The notes under the pieces were generated by a model. The model saw nothing but the letters and a program-made list of their open reading frames with translations. It was not told where the DNA came from and searched no databases. Positions 1-5,450 of a DNA stretch of 9,061 nt are shown here, piece after piece (within the stretch, counting starts at the first letter, position 1; each line of letters begins with the position of its first letter). Source of the DNA: CAYYJR01 sp964472305 (GTDB lineage Bacteria > Armatimonadota > Hebobacteria > CAIYQO01); contig CAYYJR010000041.1 in NCBI GenBank assembly GCA_964472305.1, forward strand, positions 1 through 9,061, in the 5' to 3' direction. The position numbers and the translations under genes were made by a program.

Positions 1-1048
1 CGCCTACGCCCTCCGCAAGAACACCGTGGCCGTGGTTTCGGACGGGACCGCGGTCCTGGGGCTCGGGGACATCGGGCCGCTCGTGGCCATGCCGGTGATG
101 GAGGGCAAGGCCATGCTCTTCAAGGAATTCGGCGGAGTCGATGCCTTCCCGGTTTGTCTTTCGACCAAAGATACCGAGGAAATTATTGCCACGGTGAAAG
201 CCATCGCCCCCACCTTCGGCGGCATCAACCTGGAAGATATTTCCGCCCCGCGCTGCTTTGAGATTGAAGAGCGCTTGAAAGCGGAATTGGATATCCCCGT
301 CTTCCACGACGACCAGCACGGCACCGCGGTGGTGGTGCTGGCGGCGCTGCTCAACGCGCTGAAGCTGGTGAACAAGCGCATAGAAGACTTGAAAGTGGTC
401 GTTTCCGGCGTGGGAGCGGCCGGCGTAGCCTGTTCGAAGATGCTGATGGCCGCCGGCGTGCGCAATATTATCGGCGTTGATACCCGCGGCGCCATTTTTC
501 GCGGGCGCACCGAGAACATGAACGTGATGAAGGACTGGTACGCGGAACACACCAATCCGGACGGGCTGCGCGGCAAACTGTCCGAGGTCATGAGCGGCGC
601 CGATCTGTTCCTCGGCCTGTCCGGACCGGGCACGCTGGCGGTGGAGGATGTCAAGCGCATGAACGAGCGCGCCATCGTCTTCGCCATGGCCAATCCGGTG
701 CCGGAAATCATGCCGGAGGAAGCCGGTCCCTATGTGGCGGTGATGGCGACAGGGCGTTCCGATTATCCCAACCAGATCAATAACGTGCTGGCTTTCCCGG
801 GCATTTTCCGCGGCGCACTCGACTGCCGTGCCACCGCTATCACCGAGTCGATGAAGCTTGCTGCCGCGCAAGCCATCGCCGGCGTGGTCGGCGACGATGA
901 ACTGCGGCCCGATTATATCATCCCTTCCGTCTTTCACCCGCAGGTCGGCCCTTCCGTCGCCGCCGCCGTGCAAGCCGCCGCCATTCGTGACGGCGTCGCT
1001 CGCCTTGGGGGCGGTGAAATGCCGACGTTCGATGAGTTGACGCGGTAA
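1..1048 (+). CDS. NAD(P)-dependent malic enzyme, C-terminal part (5' end outside window)
   Basis: Malic enzyme oxidatively decarboxylates malate to pyruvate and CO2 with a divalent metal and NAD(P), in the cytoplasm. The reading frame is open from base 2, so the GTG at 26 is an internal codon and the true start lies upstream of the window. Visible family motifs, in order, are GLGDIGPLVAMPVMEGK, the metal-site segments GINLEDI and FHDDQHGTA, a Rossmann dinucleotide site VVSGVGAAGVACS, then LFLGLSGPG, FAMANPVPE and GRSDYPNQINNVLAFPG. These are typical of the short (about 400 residue) bacterial malic enzymes. The N-terminal catalytic Tyr region is not in the window, and the cofactor choice (NAD or NADP) cannot be read with confidence. 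The stop at 1046-1048 is followed 40 bases later by a strong hairpin, so this is the last gene of its transcript. Confidence 0.95.
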   Translation, partial: AYALRKNTVAVVSDGTAVLGLGDIGPLVAMPVMEGKAMLFKEFGGVDAFPVCLSTKDTEEIIATVKAIAPTFGGINLEDISAPRCFEIEERLKAELDIPVFHDDQHGTAVVVLAALLNALKLVNKRIEDLKVVVSGVGAAGVACSKMLMAAGVRNIIGVDTRGAIFRGRTENMNVMKDWYAEHTNPDGLRGKLSEVMSGADLFLGLSGPGTLAVEDVKRMNERAIVFAMANPVPEIMPEEAGPYVAVMATGRSDYPNQINNVLAFPGIFRGALDCRATAITESMKLAAAQAIAGVVGDDELRPDYIIPSVFHPQVGPSVAAAVQAAAIRDGVARLGGGEMPTFDELTR

Positions 1049-1088
1049 GGTGGAACTGTAGTGGCTGGTGTTGAGTGATTCGGATTCT

Positions 1089-1114
1089 TCGGCCTGATTG
1101 CACGATCAGGCCGA
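1089..1114 (+). terminator. Hairpin terminator after malic enzyme
   Basis: Perfect 10-bp inverted repeat TCGGCCTGAT (1089-1098) and ATCAGGCCGA (1105-1114) around a six-base loop. It is followed by TTGCTTTC rather than a clean U-run. Its position 40 bases after the stop codon supports a role in transcription termination. The symmetry means it could also stop transcription arriving from the right. Confidence 0.7.
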
Positions 1115-1356
1115 TTGCTTTCATGGTGTGATTGGCTCTGCCATCGAAGCGATCTTATCTTGTTCTCAAACTTGCCGTTTCTTTTGCTGTTCGCGAAGTG
1201 GACGCGAATTGATCGCCGGAAATGTACCGGATTGTTCTCTGGCATAGGACATGCCGAACAATGCATGAAGATCATGCGCGATGACATGTCCAGGCACATA
1301 TTAATAACACTCCGGTTGATCGTGGGCACTCAGGATGACGAAAACATAACTATCAT

Positions 1357-1434
1357 TCACATGTAGACCAGCGTCTTCTGGGTTATGCCGGGCAAGGGGA
1401 TACGATATCCCTCCGACTGTTGTGGCGTGAACAT
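1357..1434 (-). pseudogene. 5' remnant of a cupin-like gene
   Basis: On the - strand an ATG at 1434 follows a good Shine-Dalgarno GAGGAG (1441-1446) with a six-base spacer. It opens a frame of 25 codons that reads MFTPQQSEGYRIPLPGITQK followed by TLVYM and a stop at 1357-1359. The segment resembling PLPGI-x-x-KTLVYGE is, from memory, the start of small single-domain cupin proteins of about 100-110 residues. In those proteins the frame would continue into the His-rich metal-binding strand. Here the sequence after TLVY is AT-richer, has stops in this frame, and the HxHxxxE-type motif cannot be found convincingly in any frame. The gene would have been divergent from hisF. Alternatives are a functional 25-residue peptide or chance. 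The start signal is seen directly, and the cupin identity is moderate. Confidence 0.4.
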
Positions 1435-1440
1435 GGCATG

Positions 1441-1459
1441 CTCCTCGTGTCGTATTCTA
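1441..1459 (-). promoter_or_regulatory. Ribosome binding site and -10 box of the cupin remnant
   Basis: Read on the - strand, TAGAAT (1454-1459, five of six matches to the -10 consensus) would place a transcription start near 1447. That is just before GAGGAG (1441-1446) and the ATG at 1434. No clear -35 box is seen. This start apparatus looks intact although the gene behind it is not. Confidence 0.35.
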
Positions 1460-1495
1460 CTCGATGCATCTCGCTACCGATAGCCCCGCTGCCAC

Positions 1496-1524
1496 TTGAC
1501 GTCGGCACGTAAACCTCTTACGCT
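1496..1524 (+). promoter_or_regulatory. hisF promoter, positioned for a leaderless mRNA
   Basis: TTGACG (1496-1501) and TACGCT (1519-1524) are separated by 17 bases, the ideal sigma-70 type spacing. The -10 box ends six bases before the hisF ATG, so the expected first transcribed base is the A of the start codon at 1531 or close to it. No Shine-Dalgarno sequence at usable distance exists: the GGGG lies one base from the ATG. The transcript is therefore inferred to be leaderless. Confidence 0.55.
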
Positions 1525-1530
1525 TGGGGC

Positions 1531-2286
1531 ATGCTGGCAAAACGTGTGATTCCCTGCCTGGACGTGAAGGATGGGCGGGTGGTTAAAGGGACGAATTTTC
1601 TCAACTTGCGCGACGCCGGGGACCCGGTGGAACTGGCAGCGTTCTACGATCGAGAAATGGCCGATGAGCTGGTGTTTTTGGACATCACCGCCTCACACGA
1701 ACGGCGAGCGACGATACTGGATATCGCCGCCCGCACCTCGGAGGAAGTGTTCATCCCATATTGCGTGGGCGGCGGCATCAAGGCAGTGGAAGACTATCGT
1801 GACCTGTTAAAGGCGGGCGCGGACAAAATTTCCATTAACACCGCCGCCGTGCAGCACCCGGAACTGATTTCGCAGGCGGCAGAGCGTTTCGGCAGTCAGT
1901 GCGTGGTAGTGGCGATTGACGGCAATAAAAACGCCGAAGGCTGGTGGGAAGTGTATTTGCACGGCGGACGTACGCCGACCGGCATTAACGTGATTGCCTG
2001 GGCGGCGGAAGCTGAGCAGCGCGGCGCGGGAGAGATTTTGCTCACCAGCATGGACGCCGACGGCACCAAAGCCGGATTCGATATCGCGCAGACGCGCGCG
2101 GTGGCCGACGCGGTGAACATTCCCGTCATCGCCTCCGGCGGCGCGGGCCACCCGGAACACCTGTACCAGGCGCTGACCGCGGGCGGGGCCGACGCCGCGC
2201 TTATCGCCAGCATTACCCATTACGGCGAATATACCATCAAGCAACTGAAGGATTACCTGCGCGAACGCGGCGTGACGGTGCGTTAA
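1531..2286 (+). CDS. hisF: Imidazole glycerol phosphate synthase cyclase subunit
   Basis: HisF is the (beta/alpha)8 cyclase subunit that, with the glutamine amidotransferase HisH, converts PRFAR and ammonia to imidazole glycerol phosphate and AICAR. This is the branch of histidine biosynthesis that feeds back to purines. The 251-residue length is typical. The N-terminus reads MLAKRVIPCLDVKDGRVVKG with catalytic Asp11, and the second catalytic Asp130 lies in VVVAIDGNKN. Phosphate-binding segments CVGGGIK (about 78-84) and ASGGAG are present, as are GRTPTGINVIAWA and LTSMDADGTKAG. All expected active-site features are intact. No hisH, hisA or other his gene lies next to it, so the pathway is dispersed in this genome. 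The ATG at 1531 is the only start compatible with the conserved N-terminus, and it has no upstream ribosome binding site. Confidence 0.98.
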   Translation: MLAKRVIPCLDVKDGRVVKGTNFLNLRDAGDPVELAAFYDREMADELVFLDITASHERRATILDIAARTSEEVFIPYCVGGGIKAVEDYRDLLKAGADKISINTAAVQHPELISQAAERFGSQCVVVAIDGNKNAEGWWEVYLHGGRTPTGINVIAWAAEAEQRGAGEILLTSMDADGTKAGFDIAQTRAVADAVNIPVIASGGAGHPEHLYQALTAGGADAALIASITHYGEYTIKQLKDYLRERGVTVR

Positions 2287-2402
2287 GGGACGATTCCCGA
2301 CCGACCGGTTGTCTTTACGCACATCACGTCCGTGGTCGAGGATTTATGGAACACTAATTCTGGAAGCCGGATAAATACTCAGCACTTGCGAGGGTAGCAA
2401 TC

Positions 2403-2609
2403 ATGACAGAAGATCTGCGTGAAGGCCGAAAGTGGGATTCCATCAAATGTGACTGGCTGGGGAAAATTGATGTGAATCACCTGATGGGGCGGGTGAAGGT
2501 GCCGGGCGGCTGGTTGGTAGTGGTCAAACTGACTTACAGCGCTTTCGTCATCACCGTTACGTTTTATCCCGATCCCGAGCATGTATGGGACGGGAAAGCA
2601 TTGAAATAG
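2403..2609 (+). CDS. Small conserved-looking protein of unknown function
   Basis: A 68-residue protein preceded by GAGGG (2390-2394) eight bases before its ATG. It has a charged N-terminus (TEDLREGRKWD), then KVPGGWLVVVKLTY, AFVITVTFYPDP and a C-terminal EHVWDGKALK. The pattern VPGGWLV, a beta strand, then PDP-x-H-x-W recalls short hypothetical proteins found in many bacteria, usually 60-90 residues long. No function is known to me. No signal peptide or membrane helix is evident, and the alternating hydrophobic pattern suggests a small beta-rich cytoplasmic fold. It sits 116 bases after hisF and 86 before the mreB-like gene, separated from the latter by a weak hairpin, and may be its own transcript. 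It is called real because of its ribosome binding site and motif content. Confidence 0.65.
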   Translation: MTEDLREGRKWDSIKCDWLGKIDVNHLMGRVKVPGGWLVVVKLTYSAFVITVTFYPDPEHVWDGKALK

Positions 2610-2644
2610 CAGTTTCGTCGCAAGAACAGGATATGGGGTAATGA

Positions 2645-2664
2645 AAATGTGGTGCGACACATTT
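2645..2664 (+). terminator. Weak hairpin after the 68-residue gene
   Basis: Inverted repeat AAATGTG (2645-2651) and CACATTT (2658-2664) with a six-base loop, 36 bases after the stop. The stem is perfect but low in GC and lacks a following T-run. It overlaps the possible -35 box of the next gene, so it could instead have a regulatory role. Confidence 0.3.
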
Positions 2665-2690
2665 ACCGCAGATCATCCACCCCTTAGAGC
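2662..2690 (+). promoter_or_regulatory. Possible promoter of the mreB-like gene
   Basis: TTTACC (2662-2667), 17 bases, TAGAGC (2685-2690), ending five bases before the ATG at 2696. The match to consensus is only moderate, but the geometry resembles that seen for hisF and the HAD gene. Only a weak AGAG lies upstream as a ribosome binding site, so leaderless or weakly led translation is possible. Confidence 0.25.
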
Positions 2691-2695
2691 ACAGT

Positions 2696-3730
2696 ATGCG
2701 CTGGTTCGGTTTCGGCACAGCATTGGGCATTAACCTTGGCACCTCGAACGTGCTGGTGTACCAGCATGGGCGGGGCATCGTGTTGCGTGAGCCGGCGGTA
2801 GTAGCGGTGACGCGCAGTGAAGGCAAGCTGGTCGCTATCGGGGCGGAAGCGCGGCAGATGCTGGGGCGCACGCCGGGAAATATTCAGGCGGTGAGCCCGC
2901 TGCAGGCCGGCGTGATCGCCAACTACAGCGTGGCGACGGCGATGCTGCGCTACGTGATTGACCGCCTGTGCGGACGCGGGCGCCTGGTGCATCCGGACGT
3001 AGCGATCTGCCTGCCATGCGGGGCGACCGGGGTGGAGCGCCGCGCGGTGCTGGATGCCGCGCACGAGGCCGGCGCGCGCCACGTCTACCCGCTCCTGTCG
3101 CCGGTGGCGGCGGCGCTGGGCGCGGGATTGCCCGTGACAGCGCCGCAAGGCAGCCTGGTGGTGGATATCGGCGGGGGCACCACCGATATCGCGGTCATCT
3201 CGCTGGGCGGCATGGTCACCGGCGGCGCGGTGCGCGTGGGCGGGCAGAACTGCGACGAGACGATCATCCGCTACCTCCGCCGCGAGTATAACCTGCTCAT
3301 CGGCGAACGCATGGCGGAAGAAGTGAAGATGCAGATTGGCTCCGCGGAGCGGCTGGAGCGCGAGTTGACCATGGAGGTGCGCGGACGCGACCTGATGGAT
3401 GGCCTGCCACGCACACTGCGGCTGAGCTCGGAGGAGATTCGCAACGCGCTGGTAGAGCCGTTGACTGCCATCAGCGACAAAATCCGCCAAGTGCTGGAGC
3501 AGACGCCGCCTGAACTGAGCGCCGACATCATGGAGCGCGGCATGCTGCTGGCCGGCGGCGGCGCACTGTTGCGCCATATCGAACGTTTTCTCTCCAAACG
3601 CACCAATGTGCCCGCGCGCGTGGCCGACGATCCGCTGTGTTGCGTGGCGCTGGGCGCGGGGTGCTATCTGGACACGCTGCGCAAGCGTGAAGGCGCCTGG
3701 GAGCCTTCCGCGCCGTCCGTCACCGGATAA
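2696..3730 (+). CDS. MreB-family actin-like protein with altered nucleotide site
   Basis: MreB forms ATP-dependent filaments under the membrane that guide cell-wall synthesis in rod-shaped cells. The 344-residue length is typical. Family segments are GINLGTSNVLVY (11-22), GIVLREPAVVAV (27-38), the phosphate-2 loop VVDIGGGTTDIAVISLG (155-171, with Asp157), GERMAEEVKMQIG (203-215), GLPRTLRLSSEEIRNAL and TPPELSADIMERG, and the adenosine motif LAGGGALLR (285-293). The N-terminus MRWFGFG is aromatic and could contact the membrane. Several residues normally acidic are changed: Asn13 replaces the Asp of IDLGTAN, Asn76 the Asp of GVIADY, Leu134-Ser135 the Glu-Glu of the EEP-x-AAA catalytic loop, and Gln184 the Asp of AGD-x-x-DEAI. 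The fold seems intact, but ATP hydrolysis is doubtful. No mreC or mreD follows. It could be an Mbl/MreBH-like paralogue, so no definite symbol is given. Confidence 0.9.
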   Translation: MRWFGFGTALGINLGTSNVLVYQHGRGIVLREPAVVAVTRSEGKLVAIGAEARQMLGRTPGNIQAVSPLQAGVIANYSVATAMLRYVIDRLCGRGRLVHPDVAICLPCGATGVERRAVLDAAHEAGARHVYPLLSPVAAALGAGLPVTAPQGSLVVDIGGGTTDIAVISLGGMVTGGAVRVGGQNCDETIIRYLRREYNLLIGERMAEEVKMQIGSAERLERELTMEVRGRDLMDGLPRTLRLSSEEIRNALVEPLTAISDKIRQVLEQTPPELSADIMERGMLLAGGGALLRHIERFLSKRTNVPARVADDPLCCVALGAGCYLDTLRKREGAWEPSAPSVTG

Positions 3731-3764
3731 TTTGCCGCCTGAAAAGGGATTTCATGCGGCAAAT
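3730..3764 (+). terminator. Two-stage hairpin after the mreB-like gene
   Basis: ATTTGCCGC (3730-3738) pairs with GCGGCAAAT (3756-3764). Inside, TGAAA (3740-3744) pairs with TTTCA (3750-3754) after a single C/T mismatch, leaving a five-base loop. The hairpin starts at the last base of the stop codon. There is no T-run after it (GCGAAATAAT follows), so it may be an incomplete terminator, an mRNA-stabilising end or an attenuator between this gene and the next, 36 bases further on. Confidence 0.5.
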
Positions 3765-3799
3765 GCGAAATAATAGCGCATCGCTGACATTGGGAGTCG

Positions 3800-5377
3800 A
3801 TGATGACAGAGGAGTCGGAGCTCAGGCTGCCTGAAATCACGCCGAATACCGCGAATACATTACCGTCACCCCGCGCCGGGCGGTGGAGCGCCGTGTTGGG
3901 TGCGCTGCTCTACCTGGCGTTTTTCAGCGGCATGACGATTTTTAACAATTTGCACTCCGCGTTGCCGCCGATCGCGTGGGTCGTGCTGGCGCCGCTGACC
4001 ACGGTCGCCTATATCGTCATTCTCGTCAATACCATCCGTCTGTTGTGCCGTTTGTCGCTCACGGTTCGGCAAGAAGCGCTGCTAATGTTGCTTGCGCTGC
4101 TGCTCTTCCTGGGAAGCAATCCGGCGACCTACAACATTGTGAGTCGTTTGTGGCACCACGAGCCATGGGAGGTGATCTTCACCAGTACGGTCACTCCCGA
4201 CAGCGTCCCGATCCTCGGGGTGTTCGTGCCCTTCCTGCTCATCCTCACTGGCGTCTTTGGCGGGCAATTGCTCTCACGCATCATCCGCGAGCGCGCCATG
4301 CTGGTGCCGGTGTCGTTCATTGCCGCCCTGGTGGACTTCTGGGGCGTCTATTGGGGGCCGGTAGGCGCGGCAACGGAGAAGGCTGGCGCCGCAGTGACCG
4401 CCATGGCCACCGCCGCCACCGCCGCCGCGACGGTGCCGGACGAAGTACTGGCGGCGATGCCCAAAGAAATGCAGGTGTTCAGCAGCGTATCGCCGCCGGG
4501 GAGCATCGGCATCGGCGATTTTGTGTTTCTCGCCTTCTTCCTCACCTGCGCTTATCGGCTGGGCTTTTCCGCGCGGCGCACCATGTGGGGCATCTTTTTC
4601 GGCCTGCTGGTCACCTCGATGTTGTATGCGCTGAATGGCCAGCGGATATTCGATTTCCCGATACAGTTCAGTTATCTGCCGGGTTTGATCTTCATCTGCG
4701 GCGGCGCGTTCCTCGCCAACCTGCGCGACTGGCGGTTGAGCCGGCAGGAATGGAGAATGACCGCGGTCGTGGTGCTGCTGCTGGTGCTGCTGCTGGTGGT
4801 GGGTTTGGTCAGCGGATTCGTTATCAATAGGATGAACGAACCGCATATCTTTCCCCCGTCCGAATACCGTTTGAGCGCTCGTTCAGTTGACCGGGTGATC
4901 AGCGGAACACTGGCAAAAATCAAAAAAGAGCATCCCGACGATTCCGATGTCATTCCGCTCTACGCGGGATTTCGCTATGATGGGACGCTGAAATTGTGCC
5001 AGTGGTCGCTGCTGGTGCTGGTCCGTGACCGCCCGATCAGCTTACGCAACTCGAGTGACGAGGAAATCGACGGCGTACTCGCGCAGAAACCGTTCGACGG
5101 CTGGAATGTAATTCACTTCCGCTCGTCGCCGCCGGATAAAGCCTTTGCGCTGTTAGCCCGTCAGAATGAAGGCGATGAGTTGAACCAGGTTCGCTATGCC
5201 CGCGGCATCTCGAAAGACCGGTTCGCACAGTTGAAGCATCTGGACACGTTTGCGCAACTGGCCGGGAAAGGGAATGGATTTATTATCCAGATCTTCCCCG
5301 AAACCACCAAAGTCGCCAACGAAAAAGGAAAGGTGCTCAAAATACTGCCCACACCGGTACGCCCATATCACCCGTAA
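3800..5377 (+). CDS. Nine-helix membrane protein with GxGD aspartyl-protease-like motifs
   Basis: A 525-residue integral membrane protein of no family I recognise with certainty. Likely helices: 30-48, 57-80, 93-105, 136-158, 165-186, 235-253, 260-277, 286-307 and 321-342. Basic loops (RLLCRLS, SRIIRER, RLGFSARR, NLRDWRLSR) predict N-terminus inside and C-terminus outside. Helix 5 carries an intramembrane Asp179 (AALVDFWGVYWGP), helix 6 opens with GIGDFVF (237-243, Asp240), and helix 8 has LPGL (293-296). This is the order Asp, GxGD, PAL-like of presenilin and signal peptide peptidases, with the signal-peptide-peptidase orientation. The Tyr of the usual YD pair is Val here, and PAL is PGL. 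The loop between the two Asp helices is Ala/Thr-rich (196-211). Residues 343-525 form a soluble, probably extracytoplasmic domain I cannot name. GGGAG-like pairing (GGGAG, 3792-3796) fits either ATG 3800 or ATG 3803, the latter at better spacing. Protease function is inference. Confidence 0.9.
   Translation: MMTEESELRLPEITPNTANTLPSPRAGRWSAVLGALLYLAFFSGMTIFNNLHSALPPIAWVVLAPLTTVAYIVILVNTIRLLCRLSLTVRQEALLMLLALLLFLGSNPATYNIVSRLWHHEPWEVIFTSTVTPDSVPILGVFVPFLLILTGVFGGQLLSRIIRERAMLVPVSFIAALVDFWGVYWGPVGAATEKAGAAVTAMATAATAAATVPDEVLAAMPKEMQVFSSVSPPGSIGIGDFVFLAFFLTCAYRLGFSARRTMWGIFFGLLVTSMLYALNGQRIFDFPIQFSYLPGLIFICGGAFLANLRDWRLSRQEWRMTAVVVLLLVLLLVVGLVSGFVINRMNEPHIFPPSEYRLSARSVDRVISGTLAKIKKEHPDDSDVIPLYAGFRYDGTLKLCQWSLLVLVRDRPISLRNSSDEEIDGVLAQKPFDGWNVIHFRSSPPDKAFALLARQNEGDELNQVRYARGISKDRFAQLKHLDTFAQLAGKGNGFIIQIFPETTKVANEKGKVLKILPTPVRPYHP
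4772..4795 (+). repeat. Tandem 12-base repeat inside a membrane-helix coding stretch
   Basis: GTGCTGCTGCTG occurs twice back to back (4772-4783 and 4784-4795), encoding VLLL-VLLL in the ninth predicted helix, followed by GTGGTG. In-frame slippage here would change helix length by four residues without breaking the reading frame. Confidence 0.7.
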
Positions 5378-5408
5378 CGCTGGACCATCAAAGCCATGGT
5401 CTTGCGTT
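5376..5408 (+). terminator. Hairpin overlapping the stop of the membrane-protein gene
   Basis: AACGC (5376-5380) pairs with GCGTT (5404-5408) and GACCAT (5383-5388) pairs with ATGGTC (5396-5401), around a seven-base loop and a small TG/TT internal loop. It begins within the TAA stop codon (5375-5377). TTGC follows the inner stem directly, and there is no T-run. It probably ends the upstream message, and the promoter of the next gene begins eight bases later. Confidence 0.45.
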
Positions 5409-5415
5409 CCGGGGC

Positions 5416-5444
5416 TTGCCTTTGCTTCGCTTTTCCGGCACAAT
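5416..5444 (+). promoter_or_regulatory. Promoter of the HAD phosphatase gene, positioned for a leaderless mRNA
   Basis: TTGCCT (5416-5421) and CACAAT (5439-5444) are 17 bases apart, each matching four of six consensus bases. The -10 box ends six bases before the ATG at 5451, exactly the geometry seen at hisF. No Shine-Dalgarno sequence at working distance is present (only GGG one base from the ATG). The first transcribed base is thus predicted to be the A of the start codon. Confidence 0.5.
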
Positions 5445-5450
5445 ACGGGC

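Larger units (their letters stand above)
1115..1495. other. AT-richer intergenic stretch without an intact gene
   Basis: This gap between the malic enzyme terminator and the hisF promoter is visibly less GC-rich than the flanking genes. A TTG-started frame at 1115-1366 (83 codons) has no ribosome binding site, begins at the foot of the terminator hairpin and shows no recognisable motif, so it is not called as a gene. The only gene-like signal is the 5' end of a reading frame on the - strand at 1357-1434, annotated separately. The composition and the dead-ended start suggest a decayed gene. Confidence 0.5.

Noticed and set aside
1115..1366. 83-codon + strand frame in the malic enzyme-hisF gap
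   Set aside because: It starts on TTG at the foot of a terminator hairpin, has no ribosome binding site, and shows no protein motif.
2287..2330. Possible terminator after hisF around CCGACCGACCGGTTGTC
   Set aside because: Pairing is short and interrupted, with no stem of more than about four bases, so it was not listed as a feature.
2684..3577. 297-codon frame antisense to the mreB-like gene
   Set aside because: The product is Arg/His/Gln/Ala-rich, as expected of a high-GC shadow frame, and the sense strand encodes a clear MreB family protein.
4390..4435. Ala/Thr-rich coding stretch as a DNA repeat or CRISPR-like element
   Set aside because: It is low-complexity GCC/ACC codon repetition encoding a flexible loop, without regular repeat-spacer structure.
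4511..4531. GIGD as the GxGD motif of a type IV prepilin peptidase
   Set aside because: Prepilin peptidases have GxGDxK and a Cys-rich cytoplasmic loop, and no pilin genes are near. The residues after GIGD (FVFLAFF) fit the presenilin/SPP pattern better.
5250..5450. Upstream extension of the HAD phosphatase reading frame
   Set aside because: The frame is open, but this part overlaps the end of the membrane-protein gene and a hairpin. The family N-terminus and a promoter both fit the ATG at 5451.
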